Shown here: positions 44,630 to 54,756 of the stretch, in pieces
How positions within the stretch are numbered: the first letter of the stretch is position 1
How the letters are laid out: each line of letters starts with the position of its first letter
From: Myotis daubentonii
Taxonomy: Eukaryota; Chordata; Mammalia; Chiroptera; Vespertilionidae
Length of the DNA stretch: 64,000 bases
Assembly: GCF_963259705.1 (NCBI RefSeq)
Contig: NC_081852.1
Location: forward strand, 61,948,359-62,012,358
Reading direction: 5' to 3'
Notes under the pieces: generated by a model
The model's input: the letters and a program-made list of their open reading frames with translations, nothing else
The model's database searches: none
Told to the model about the DNA's origin: nothing
Position numbers and translations under genes: made by a program

Positions 44630-45018
44630 GTGCTGTTCATGAAGTGTGTTTAGATGCCAACCTTCACCGTGTGCCCATAGTTCACGATTGTCAAGACCAG
44701 CCTGTGGGCTGTGGGTCTGACCCAGTGCTCCCGGGCCTGTGACTATGGAAATGGGACGCTCCCCTCCCACAAACGCCATAGTAAACAGAGCGGACACACC
44801 GGGGGGAGAAGAGGATTCCGCAGGCAGCGGGATGCACCCAGAACAGCAATCGGTCCGCACACAGGTCCGGGCTGCCTGCGCAGAGGCCGCGTCAGGCGCG
44901 GGGTACAGGCCTCAGACGAGAGCGTGGGGCGCAGCGCCCTGCGGCCCGTGGAGAGCTGGCGCCGGGACGGACGCTGGAACAAGTGGCTGGAATAATTCCG
45001 ATCTCTTTCCATTTGCAG
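44630..45018. other. Probable intron upstream of the coding exon
   Basis: No repeat is recognised. It ends in a polypyrimidine stretch and acceptor (CTCTTTCCATTTGCAG) at 45003-45018. An upstream in-frame ATG at 44983 lies before the acceptor and is not expected to be in the mRNA. Confidence 0.55.
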
Positions 45019-46138
45019 GAGACGCTGACATCACAAAACACGAAAATGATTTCGTCCTTAGTCATCTCGCAGCTGCTCGATGAGAACAAGCCCACGGAGA
45101 AGGGGGCCGCCGTGCCCGCGCTGTGCGCCGACGCTCAGCCGCCCACGTGGCCCGGGAAGCGCGCTCTGGCCAGACGCAGCGGGGTCACCATCAACAGGGC
45201 CTTCGCGTTCCTTCCCGGCCAGCTAGGACCTCAGCCACCGGCCGGGGTGCAAGGACCGGAGCCTGCGCTCACCCCCAAAGAGGAGAAGCAGCCGGGCGGC
45301 AGTCCCCAGAAGGGGTTTGCATCCATCACCATCACGGCCCGGCGTGTGGGCCCCCCAGCCAGGGCCCTGGTGTGGGGCACCGGGGGGGACCCGCTGTGCA
45401 GCCGGTGCCGGGCCCAGGACCCTCAGCTCAGGGGCCGCCCTGCTCTGGCCAGCGGCGCTGACCCAGGTCGGCACCACGGACCTCTCGCCTGCACGGAACC
45501 CTCCAGAAGCAGCCCCGTGATGCGGCTGGGGTTCCCAGAGGCCCACGCACGGCTGTGTGACGGACACCAGTACTGGGTGGCCAGCGTGGACCGCGGGGAG
45601 GACCGGTTCTCCCCAGGCCGCCCGCGGTCGGGGCAGGGCCCGCTGCTGTTCAGCTCCTGTGTGCACCTCAGGGTGTCTCGGCGGTGCCCCAACGCCACCT
45701 GCTCTCCGGACGGGTCCCCCTCCGTCCCCGTGGAGCCAACTCAGCCGGCCGGCCCCCAAACGCACAGGGCCGTCCTGTCCCTCAACCTAAACTGCAGTTC
45801 TCACCGGCTGACACCAGATGGGGCAGACGGCCCGGCCACCGGAGGGCCAATCAGCAGCAGCCTGAAGCCACAGCTGGCGGAGGGCTCCGGCCTCCAGGGC
45901 CCGCGCTGGGCCCCCGCCCTGCACCCCTCCTTGGGGCAGGTGCACTTGGGGGCTGGCACATGCCCTTGGAGTGGCCCCCCTCCGACGGAAAGCACAGAGC
46001 TCGCAGATGCGGGGACTCGGCAGATCACGGCGAGGAAAGGGAAGGGGGACCACGGGACGCCTCGTCACACCAGCGGCCACACCAGCACTCACGCCAACCA
46101 GCTGTCCATCCACATTCCCGGCTGGAGCTACCGGGCAG
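45019..46138 (+). CDS. C10orf90: Large 5' coding exon of C10orf90 (FATS), partial gene
   Basis: The exon opens after the acceptor TTTGCAG (45012-45018) and closes at donor GCAG|GTGAGC (46138/46139). The likely start is the ATG at 45046 (MISSLVISQLLDENK), giving 364 complete codons plus one base with no stop or frameshift. From recall, the text matches mammalian FATS: VTINRAFAFLPGQ at residues about 47-59, KGFASITITARRV at 89-101, LLFSSCVHLRV at 200-210, VLSLNLNCSSHRL at 243-255 and LSIHIPGWSYRA at 353-364. Known family biology: FATS is a fragile-site-linked, p53-pathway protein reported to bind HDAC1, help keep p21 acetylated, and act as an E2-independent ubiquitin ligase on p53 after DNA damage. 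The C-terminal ALMS motif lies on later exons that I do not see here. No membrane segment or signal peptide is visible. The long open exon in GC-rich DNA is unlike the chance frames nearby because its phrases are recognisable and its splice sites are clean. Confidence 0.8.
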
Positions 46139-46575
46139 GTGAGCGACACTCGATTCCCGGGTGGGGCCCCAGCACAGACACCCCGCCCCCCCATAGGCCA
46201 GGTGCTGGGGTGAATGCCTGGCCAGGTGGACGGCGAGCTTCTCCATTACTCACCCCCTCCCAGGAGCAGCTCTCAGTCCACGGGCCGCACCCTGCGGTGT
46301 CTGTGCTGGCGGGCTCTCCGGGGTGAGATCCTGGGATCAAGAGAGGCAGGCCCTTCAAGCTTTGTTCCAACGACACGTCCAGAGCATGTGCAGAGGCAGA
46401 AACTGTGGCCCAGGTCACCTTAGGGTCGGGTGGGCTGCGTCATCCCAGAGCAGGCGAGGACAGGGCCCCCCCCAGAGGTTGTCTCTGGTCCCAGCGTCTG
46501 CACATCCCACGGTGCCCAGAGCCTGCCCTTTCACTGTCAATCAGACGGCTGATATTTGTGGGTTGGCTCCATAAT
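46139..46575. other. Probable intron of C10orf90, proximal part
   Basis: It begins with donor GTGAGC. No repeat is recognised before the TG tract. The open frame of the exon continues to 46326 only by chance. Confidence 0.55.
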
Positions 46576-46577
46576 AG

Positions 46578-46822
46578 AGCATGCATGTATGTGTGTGTGT
46601 GTGCATATGTGTATGTGTGTGCCTGTGTGCGCACATAGGTGTGGATGTGTGTGAACGGGCGTGCACATGTGCATGTGAACATGTGTGTGAGAGTGTGTGC
46701 ACATGTGCACGAGTGTGTGCATATGTGTGAGTGTATGTGTGTGTGAGTGCACATGTGCATGAGTGTGTGTGCATGTGAGTGTGTGTGGGTGTGTGTGAGT
46801 GTGTGGGGGTGTGTGTAATAAT
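46578..46822. repeat. Long (TG)n microsatellite
   Basis: About 245 bp of TG with CA, CG and AA interruptions (TGTGTGTGTGCATATGTGTA and onward). It lies about 440 bp after the exon donor. Confidence 0.95.
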
Positions 46823-47149
46823 TACAGGACATTTTCTAAAGGAAGCAAAGCTGGGCCTCTCCAGGCCGGACAGCAGCCGAGTTTTCTGTCTCCTCAGCCG
46901 TGTTTCGTGGACAGCTTGGCCAGGAAGTGCTGCTGTTCCTGTGTCATGTGGCAGGCAGGGTCCCTGGGCCTGCTAGGCGCCCCCCCCCCCCGCCTTCCCA
47001 CCCCCCCACTCCCACTCCGGGAGGCTGGGAGGGAACGGGGCCACAGCCACAGGCCAAGCTCTTTTTCTCTGTGCAAACTTCGATTTTCTGCTTTACTCTC
47101 TGCGAGAGACTCTGGCGTCTGAACGAGCGCCTTTGCACTCGGGGAAGAT
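46823..47149. other. Unique sequence, no gene seen
   Basis: It includes a C run at 46980-46991. No exon is recognised. Confidence 0.45.
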
Positions 47150-47325
47150 ATTTAAAGGTAACGGCAGTGAAATAGGAAGGGCAGCATGTGCGTGATCGTT
47201 TCCCGGTGCGATTCCCACCCATTAGCGCTGTGTTAATTAACAAAAGTGGCTGTGAAATATGTCAAAGCTGGAATGCGCGCAGACAAGAAAGGATGTAATT
47301 AATTTGACAGGTTTATGTCTAGCCA
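47150..47325. promoter_or_regulatory. Candidate conserved noncoding element
   Basis: AT-rich island in probable intron with CCCATTAGCGC, GTGTTAATTAACAAAAG and GGATGTAATTAATTTGACAGG. The last joins a TAATTAAT homeodomain core to a TGACAG MEIS-type core. Enhancer role is inferred. Confidence 0.35.
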
Positions 47326-47935
47326 AGGCTCAGGGATCTGTGAGGCCTGGTGACACACTCCCAGAGGGATCAGACCGTCGGGGCGCCTGAGCTGTGCGGG
47401 CGGAGTGCAGGGGGGAGACGGGCGTGCATTTGGGGTTCTCGAAGAGCCCCTCAGGCTTGAAGAAATTTCCGCTTCATCTGCCCGAAGTGAAATGTGTGAG
47501 GGCAAGAGAGTCTGTGTGACTCTGGGCCCCTTAGCCCCGAAGTTCAAAGCTGCAGAACCTGGGGCTCCCGTGGGGGGCCCACGCCTCAGCTACAGGTGGG
47601 ACAAAATAGGGTTACGGTTGTTCCCATGAAGAATAGCACAATGATCACTAAATAATAATACAAGAATAAACCGTTTCACATACTCACAGCTGTAACCCTA
47701 CTTTTGCCCCAGCCTGCACACACAAATGTGCACACACACACACACACACGCACACACACATCCCTGTCCTTTGGGGCTCTCTCCCTCAGAATCTGCTGTG
47801 CAATAGGACGTATTTCTTCCCAGGTGACAAGAAAGCCCTTCGCGGCCACGCTGTGGACCCCGTGCCTGAGACTTACAGGCACAGCTCCCACGCTCTAACC
47901 ACCCCATCTGCCCTGTCCTAGTATAATCTACACCA
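47326..47935. other. Unique sequence with short (AC)n
   Basis: (AC)n at about 47728-47760. Otherwise no recognised element. Confidence 0.5.
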
Positions 47936-48310
47936 AGCATGTCAAACTCGCGGCCCGTGGGCCACATGCGGCCCACGACAAATATTTTTGCAGCCCAGCC
48001 AATACAATGGTGTGTAAGAGACGTTTTAATAAAAATTTTGTAACTTAATTTTTACAATATCCTATTACACATCATTATTAATAATGAACTGTAACGTTCA
48101 CTAATGACGGATGACTCTAATCGTGTTGCATTCATTTCCCTTACGCGCCTTAAGGCGCGCCATTTCTCTCCACTAACACGAGCAGCGAATATTTCAGCAG
48201 CTGATGGCCATGTCATTAGTCTTGTAATGGCTTGTTTGGTGCGTGCAACGGAGGGATTCCCTGCCAGGTCCCAGCGGAGGGCTGTGTCTACCCGGTGCTG
48301 ACACTAGACT
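47936..48310. mobile_element. hAT-like DNA transposon remnant
   Basis: The end CATGTCAAACTCGCGGCCCG followed by TGGGCCACATGCGGCCCACG is a common vertebrate hAT-type terminal sequence. The AT-rich internal sequence runs to about 48100. No matching far terminus is found, so it is truncated. From about 48305 down to 48055 the minus strand is open for roughly 80 codons (contains FAARVSGEKWRALRRVREM). I do not recognise that peptide; it may be transposase remnant or chance. Confidence 0.5.
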
Positions 48311-48525
48311 CCGCCCAGCAGGGCCTGTGGGGTTTAGTTCATGGAGCACGTATACCGCCCGCGGGAAGGCGCCACCACAGCCAGCACGTGTCTGTGTCCA
48401 GCCCACCAGACCGTCTGCCTTAGACTCAGCTCCTCCAGTCCCACGAGGGGCTGGAAAACACTGAGGAGCCCTTGCCTTACTTACAAAGGAGATTTGTCTT
48501 AATGATCCGGAGCCAGAAAGCTTTC
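48311..48525. other. Unique sequence, no gene seen
   Basis: No recognised exon or repeat. Confidence 0.45.
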
Positions 48526-48722
48526 TTTCTTAAAATATGTGTTCATTGATTTCAGAGGGGAATGGAGAGGGAGAAAGAAACATGAGTGATGAGAGAGAAT
48601 CGTCAATCGGGTGCCTCCTTCCCCCCCCCTCACTGGGGATGGAGCCTGCAACCTGGGCCTGTGCCCTGACCTCCTGGTTCATAGGTCAACGCCCAAGCAC
48701 TGACCATACCAATCCAGCAGCA
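48526..48722 (-). mobile_element. VES SINE, diverged
   Basis: From GTTCATTGATTTCAGAGGGG to GACCATACCAATCCAGCAG. The core is CTCACTGGGGATGG and the B-box region is deleted. AAGCTTTC/AAGCTTTT flanks may be the target duplication. A T run of 23 (48726-48748) follows. Confidence 0.88.
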
Positions 48723-48749
48723 AGCTTTTTTTTTTTTTTTTTTTTTTGG

Positions 48750-48960
48750 TAAAGGACCAGATAATAATGATTAAGTATGGCTTTGAGGGGGCCAGATGGT
48801 GTCTGTAGCAACTACTTAACTTTTCTGTTGTAGAACAAAAGTAGCCACTGTTACAATGAATGGATGAGCACGGCTATGTTCCAATAAAACTTTATGTGTA
48901 AAAACAGATGGGGGCCCATGTTGGTCCCATAGGCTGTAATTTGCTGATTCTGAGTCATCC
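48750..48960 (-). repeat. hAT-type MER element (diverged)
   Basis: 'ggtaaaggaccagataataatg', 'gctttgagggggccagatggtg', 'gttccaataaaactttatgtg' and 'ggctgtaatttgctgattc' match a common mammalian MER hAT family. The exact name is not assigned. Confidence 0.7.
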
Positions 48961-49655
48961 GTCCTCCAGGGTAAACTCCACCCTGTTTGCAGTGCTGCAC
49001 GATGGATTCTCTGGGAATTCAACTCGGAGATGGGCATTTATGGACTTTTGTTGGGCAGTGGTCTTGGGAATGGTCCCGTGGATGGGAAGGGAAGGGAAGG
49101 CAGCAGGTCCAGGCAGACCATGGTTCATTAACACATGATAGGCCCTGAGAGCAGCAAAGGGCAGAATTAAGAAGCGCAGAACCCTGAAGGAAGCCCGGCT
49201 CATTTTTAGTGAACTCGCTCCCCTTCCCTCTCTATGCGCGTCTGTTTCTTTCTGTGAAGGAGTGGCGCTCCAGCTGCACATGTCATTTCCCCCTGGGTCT
49301 CTGCCACTTGGCACCGTGTCATAAATGTTCCCGGATATTAGCAGGACTTTGCAAAGATAACGTTTATGGGTTTCCAAATGATGTGCCTCGCGGACCGATC
49401 AGAGCCTGGAGATTTCCTCACTGCTGGTCCTTCGCGTTGCCACTCGTTCTTCGCTTTGGAGGTGATAGTCACGAGGAAACTTGGCGCAGGAGACTTCTCT
49501 GCATGCTGGTGATTTTCTTTTAAAAAAAAAATCCTTGAAGTGGAGTATTGCGATCAGAGCGCAGCCGCCTTTGCAAGGTTCTTGACACGCCATGTACAAT
49601 AGGCGCCCGGAGAAACGCCCTGAGGACCCTCTCCACGTGGGCTCCGCCAAGAGGA
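48961..49655. other. Unique sequence, no gene seen
   Basis: No recognised exon. GGGAAGGGAAGG near 49085 is simple sequence. Confidence 0.45.
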
Positions 49656-49775
49656 TCTCCTGTCCTTCCTGCAGAGGAGGGAGCAGGGACCCCGTTGCGA
49701 ATATTCCCGGGGAGCGAACCCCGCCGCGGAGAATCGCTGGTCTAGACTGAGAAGCCAATGGTTGGTGCCGGGGGA
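49656..49775. repeat. Repeat homologous to 52300-52512
   Basis: 'ctgtccttcctgcagaggagg...gcagggacccc' and 'tcccggggagcgaaccc...ctggtctagactgagaagccaatggttggtgcc' align with the block at 52300-52512, here with about 100 bp missing. Part resembles the end of MER5A with a TCTAGA hAT target site. Confidence 0.6.
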
Positions 49776-49869
49776 ATGCATGCTTTGTCGCGCTGAAGCT
49801 GGCATTGCTACGGTTGCTATTGAAGGGGAACATTTTGGTTTATGTCTGCAGCTCACCTTGACCTTGGCC

Positions 49870-50094
49870 ATAGCTGACTCAGTGGTCCCCACCCCTCTGT
49901 TGCCTTCTCCCTGGAGGCCCGGGTGGTGTCTGCATTTGGGCCCGATCATTTTCTGTGGAGCACTGTGGGATGTGTGCAGTATCCCCAGCCCTCACCACGC
50001 GCCCCCCCACCCCACCCCCATGTGAGAACCGCAAATGTCTCCAGACACGCACTGGGTCGGGGAGAGGACAAAACCACTCTTGGCTGAGAACCAC
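49870..50094 (-). repeat. MER5A-like hAT element
   Basis: 'catttgggcccgatcattttctg', 'gtgggatgtgtgcagtatcccc', 'gcaaatgtctccagacacg' and 'ctcttggctgagaaccacgg' match the MER5A family on the minus strand. Confidence 0.7.
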
Positions 50095-51939
50095 GGCCGC
50101 ACTGTGCCCTGACTCCTTGCAGCCCGGGGCTGGGGGCCACCCTGCTCAGCAATCCTCACCGCTCACCGCGCTGACCGCTCAGTGCACCCTCCCAGCCTCC
50201 TCTCTCACGCACTGGCGCCCAGAATTCTATGGCCTCTTCATGGGATGTGCTTGCTGTGTCGTCAGGGTCATTTCCTGCTTCTCGACAGCACGGTCACTCG
50301 GTGAGGATCCAAGTCCGATTCATGGGCCTTGACCTCGGCACACCCAGCTGGGAGCCAGGGGCCTGGAGCACCTGCTCAGGACCTGGGTGCCAGGGGGGAC
50401 AGGTCATCCTGATGACCCAACAAAGCCTTGCTGATGTCAGGGTCACGCAAAGGCCTGCTGCCTTTTCTTAAGCCACCTCTCCCCGGGGCCACACTCGAAG
50501 CCTCTCTGCTCGGAGAGGGTGGGGCGCCATGTGACATTCGCGGTCTGGAGGTAGGTGGGGGAAGTAAAGGGAAATTGCAGCACCCCCACATGGTTGTAAA
50601 GCTGAGGGGAAAAGGTCTCAGAATGCCGGTTCCCTCTAAGAACTCAGTCAGAATAATCAAGTATTGGCATGAAACAACTTTATTGTCCTTCTGATGGTCC
50701 AATGTAATACCAAAACCCCCCAGAAAATGTATGAAGAATGTTGCAGAAATATTCTGAAGGTGTTTTGACTTGTTTAGCTCTTGGTCAAGGTGGATGAGAT
50801 GGGGTCCCTCCCCCATGACCTTGAACGTGCTGTCCCATCACTGCCCAGAGCCTGTGGTCTCCCGAGGTTGCTCCGGTCAGCCACCCGCTGTCACTGTGCG
50901 GGAAAGCGCTTGGTCCTGCTTTCTGAGTCACCCTCTCGATGGCATGAGTGGGTCGAGTCCCCACAGTTGTTTAGGGAACAGTCATTCTAATTGGCTTCTC
51001 GCTCAGGTTTGCCATGTGAAGTGAGAGAAATGGACTCAAGGCCTGTACTGGGCTGATGGGGCAACGGCCGGATTTGTACATTGGAAACTACAGAGCACCC
51101 CACGAATGAGAGCAGTGACCATCAGGGGGACCGGGCAGAAGCACCCTGGGGGTGGGAGTGGGGCCCATCTCCGTTTCAGTTCCAACTCTGCCTGTTGCCG
51201 ACCTGGTGTTCTCGGTGAGGTGACTTACCCGGAGCCCAGCACACGGTGGTGCGTGGTGGGAACTCAGCATGCTGCAATCATCGTTGGTCCTCACCTGAGC
51301 TGTCTGCAGGAAATGAATGTAGACGTGATTTGGGGAAGAGGAAGTGATAATAGCGTGGTGAATTCCGTAAGGAAAAGGTGTATGTTTCAGATATAGATGA
51401 CGCTGGAGAAAAGAAAAAAATGTGAGGAACAGGGGAATGTGTTTAATTCCTCTGGCTTAATGTTTTTTGTTTGTTTGCTTTTGCTGTTTTCAAAGTTATC
51501 TTAAAGCAGAGGCTCGGATCTTTCTAAAATGTGTGAACTTTTCAGTGTTTCTGACTAATGTTGGAGAATAAGAGGTGAATGAAGGTTGTAGGATCAGCCG
51601 TAAAGTCATCTTATACTACATTGTGCAAGGAGTTTGTAGTTAAATGCAGACATCTTTTTCACATTGCTACCACGGGGTCATGTATTTCCCATGTTAGGTC
51701 TTAGCCTCATGGTAATGAAGGCGTTACTGTGGGTGAAGGACCACAGCTCTCATCTGTGGATCCTAGTGCTCTCACACAGTCCAGCGGCTGTTATCAGAGA
51801 CCGTGGAAAGGTGTTCTTAGGCAGCGGAGAGCATCAGCTGCATCAGGGATGTGTTTTCACAATGTCTGTGCTGAATCCTATGCTGGAATCTGAGTCTGTG
51901 GCTCCCTAGTAAGAGCCCCATTCCTGAGGACACAGGGGA
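50095..51939. other. Unique sequence with a MIR scrap
   Basis: 51165-51240 resembles MIR ('ttccaactctgcctgttgcc...gtgacttaccc'). Otherwise no recognised element. An 81-codon frame at 51664-51909 was examined as a possible FATS exon and rejected. Confidence 0.45.
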
Positions 51940-52515
51940 TGGAAAATGATGTCCCTTCCACCTAACTTCTTTCTGGGGCTCCTATAAGAAAAGGCCTAGT
52001 TAACAGGAGAAAAACAAATATGTTTATTAACATGTGGGAGCTATCCAGGGGAAAAGAGTAACTCAAAGTGGTGGCTTAGAACTCTGGCTTATATGTTGCA
52101 TTTTCAACAAAGACTAATTTTGTGGAGAAAGGACAGGACAGAGGAGAGCAGGTGTAGGCATCCAAGGTTGGCAGAGTGAGAAGATAAATATATGAGAGGA
52201 AAGTAATGGGAGATAAAAGCTGGTAAACTTTATGTTGATTCCTCTGGTGACGTCTACAGGCTGATAGGGTCTATAGGGTCTCCGGTGATTATCTTCTGTC
52301 CCTCCCAGTAGAGGAGAGAGAAGGGACCCCTTTGTAAATTTATGTCTTGCTGTTAGACAGATAGGGGGAGGGCAGAGAGCTTTCCTTGAATCTGCTTCTT
52401 TGCAATTACCTTCGCCTCAAAATAACCCTTATGCCAAATGTCCCCTGGGGAGCAAAATCCCCCCCAGTGGAGGGTCACTGACCAGACTAAGGAATCAATG
52501 GCTGGTGCCACACTG
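51940..52515. repeat. LTR-like block with MER5A-like end
   Basis: 'taacaggagaaaaacaaatatg', 'ttattaacatgtgggagc' and 'ttagaactctggcttatatg' have the look of an ERVL-type LTR. The last part ('atgccaaatgtcccctgggg...gggtcactg') resembles a MER5A end and matches 49656-49775. Family assignment is uncertain. No viral coding sequence is present. Confidence 0.45.
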
Positions 52516-53099
52516 TTAACTGAACTGCGGTCTTTACTCAGATCTCACCAGTTTTCCCACTAATGTCCTTTTTCTGTTCCAGGAACCCATCCAGGACACC
52601 ACGCTGCATGTAGTCATCATGTCTGTCGATGGTAATTTTTGACATTCAGATGTTATTCTTTTCTTCTTAACCCCTGTTCCTTTGTTTTCACCGGCAGGCT
52701 CAGAATGGCCTTCTCTGGCTTCCATTCCTCTCTGGTTCCTTCCTTTATGCCTGTCATCCCTCTGGATAGAGTTCCTCCGAGGGTGGAGGCCGGGATCTGC
52801 TTTTCCTAAATGCTTTACCCGATGTCCACAGACTATTGATGAGATAATATTCCTCTACTGGTTGAAAATGCCACTCATCTATCAAGTTCGTGTTTCTACA
52901 AGAATTTTCCTAATATATGTCGTCGTTTTGTTCTAGAAAATGTCATGCCTCTTGAATCTTATCGGGCTCATAAAAGCTGCTCTGTTACTGCCTGTGAATT
53001 TGAAAGGCGGGGAATATATTAGACCCTGCTAGGTGTGAACTGTCCGCATTAGACGCAGCTCATTCTGGCAGGAGTCAGGCTGTGAGAGACTGGCTGCCG
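52516..53099. other. Unique sequence, no gene seen
   Basis: No exon or repeat is recognised. Confidence 0.45.
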
Positions 53100-54130
53100 T
53101 AAGACCTTCACAGATTTTGATTATTTTACTTTAAAAATGTCCCCTCAATTGAGTCCCCGTCTCTCTGAACTGGAATACTCCAGGGACCTCCTCTACATGC
53201 AATCATACAGTATTTGTCTTTTTGTGGTTGGCTTCTCTCACTTCCCATGATGTCCTCCGGGTCCATCCATGCGGTAGCCCCGTCGGCATTGCCTTCCTTG
53301 TTAAGGCTGAGCCGTACCCTGCTGCCGGCGCAGGCATTCATCTGTCGGGGACGCTGGGGTTGCTGCCGCTTCTCGGCTTGTGTGAATCGCGCCGCTATGG
53401 ACCCGGGTGTGCAAATGTCTGTCTGGGTCTCTCTTTTAATGCTTTGGTTATACACAGACCCGATAGTGGAATTGCTGGGTCGCATGTCAGTTCCGTATTT
53501 GACTTTCTGAGAACCCGCCACTCCATTTTCTTTCTTTCTTTCTTTCTTTCTTTTTTTTTTTTTTTAATATATTTGTATTGATTTCAGAGAGGAAGGGAGA
53601 GGGAGAGAGAGAGAGAAACATCAATGATGAGAGAGAATCATGGATCGGCTGCCTCCTGCATGCCCCCCACACTGGGGATCGAGCCCACAACCCGGGCCTG
53701 TGCCCTGACCAGGCATTGAACCTGGGACTTTTCAGTCCTCAGGCCGATGCTCTACCCACTGAGCCACACCGGCGAGGGCCCACCACTCCATTCTCCACAG
53801 CAGCCGCACCGCGTCACATCCCCACCTGCAAGGCACTAGCTTCCCAGCTTCTCCACACCCTTGCTCACACTTGCTGTTTTCTTATTTTTCTGATAACAGC
53901 CATCTTACTGCCTGTGAAGTAGTATCTCGTGATGGTTCTGATGATTCCCTATGGATGTGGAGTATCTTGTTGGGTGCCTGTTGGCCATTTATACGTTGTC
54001 TTTGGATACATGTCGCTTCAAATCCTTTGCCCATTTTTTATTCAGGTTATTCCATTGTTTCCATTCCTAATTTCATGAATGCTTTTTTTTAAAGTGCGTG
54101 GATGTTGAATACTGACATATGTTTTGTGTA
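53100..54130 (-). repeat. Ancient L1 fragment, antisense, interrupted by a VES
   Basis: 'catgcaatcatacagtatttg', 'tctttttgtggttggcttc', 'tgatgtcctccgggtccatcc', 'gatagtggaattgctgggtc' and, after the VES, 'tccacagcagccgcaccgc' and 'gatgattccctatggatg' are antisense L1M phrases. It covers the same part of L1 as 31000-31830. Noncoding. Confidence 0.85.
53531..53782 (-). mobile_element. VES SINE with about 13-bp target-site duplication
   Basis: It begins with (TTTC)n/poly-T, then ATATATTTGTATTGATTTC, the CCCACACTGGGGATCGAGCC core and the head GAGCCACACCGGCGAGGGC. Flanks CCACTCCATTTTC (53518-53530) and CCACTCCATTCTC (53783-53795). It is inserted in antisense L1. Confidence 0.96.
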
Positions 54131-54499
54131 CCTATTAGGATAATACCGGGACTTTTCTCCTTTATTTGGTAAGCATGGGGAACGACATGGATTTGCATAT
54201 GTAAATGAACGATATACTTCTAGGTTAAACTCTAGTCATCGTGATGCATTATACTCTTGGTTGCTGTTGTTAGTCCTCGCCCGAGGATGTTATTTTTTTC
54301 CATGTCATTGTGGACCTTGACGGTGAGCCCCACCCGCGGGGCTCCTGCGTAGAGACCCCCAGGTCATTCTGAACTTGGGTTTGACATTCCCACTATTGTC
54401 CTCTGACTTCCCTGCCTTGAGAGACGAGGAGTCATTGTGGCACCACCCAATAGTGGTGGGTCTGGAGGGAACGGGCGGGTGCATGGAGAGACCTGGAAA
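54131..54499. other. Mostly unique; orphan VES tail at about 54268-54305
   Basis: The 38-bp piece TTAGTCCTCGCCCGAGGATG plus TTATTTTTTTCCAT equals the 3' tail of the older VES subfamily on the minus strand, with no SINE body. The rest has no recognised element. Confidence 0.5.
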
Positions 54500-54518
54500 G
54501 CAGAAATCGCACATTTTA

Positions 54519-54737
54519 TTTTTTTTTAAATATATTTTATTGATTTTTTACAGAGAGGAAGGTAGAGAGATAGAGAGTTAGAAACATCGATGAGAGAGAA
54601 ACATTGATCAGCTGCCTCCTGCACATCCCCCACTGGGGATGTGCCCGCAGCCCAGGTACATGCCCTTGACCGGAATCGAACCCGGGACCTCTCAGTCCGC
54701 AAGCCGACGCTCTATCCACTGAGCCAAACCGGTTTCG
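54519..54737 (-). mobile_element. VES SINE, young, with 19-bp target-site duplication
   Basis: Near-consensus reverse-strand copy. A box (complement at 54716-54726) and B box (complement GGAATCGAACC, 54672-54682) are both intact. Perfect 19-bp duplications at 54500-54518 and 54738-54756 (GCAGAAATCGCACATTTTA). It belongs to the same subfamily as 12497-12724. Confidence 0.98.
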
Positions 54738-54756
54738 GCAGAAATCGCACATTTTA

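Noticed and set aside
44983..45045. Upstream in-frame ATG giving a longer FATS N terminus
   Set aside because: It lies before the acceptor AG at 45017-45018 and reads through the polypyrimidine tract; the ATG at 45046 gives the family-like start.
46139..46326. Continuation of the exon frame past the donor to 46326
   Set aside because: GTGAGC at 46139 is a strong donor, and the sequence after it loses the family-like character.
48215..48250. ARTKQ peptide resembling the histone H3 N terminus
   Set aside because: Five residues only; no methionine before it and the following sequence is not H3. Chance match.
51664..51909. 81-codon frame with GKVFLGSGEHQ, considered as the next FATS exon
   Set aside because: Similarity is limited to a few residues. 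The acceptor phase that would join the upstream exon runs into a stop, and an unbroken frame needs the wrong phase.
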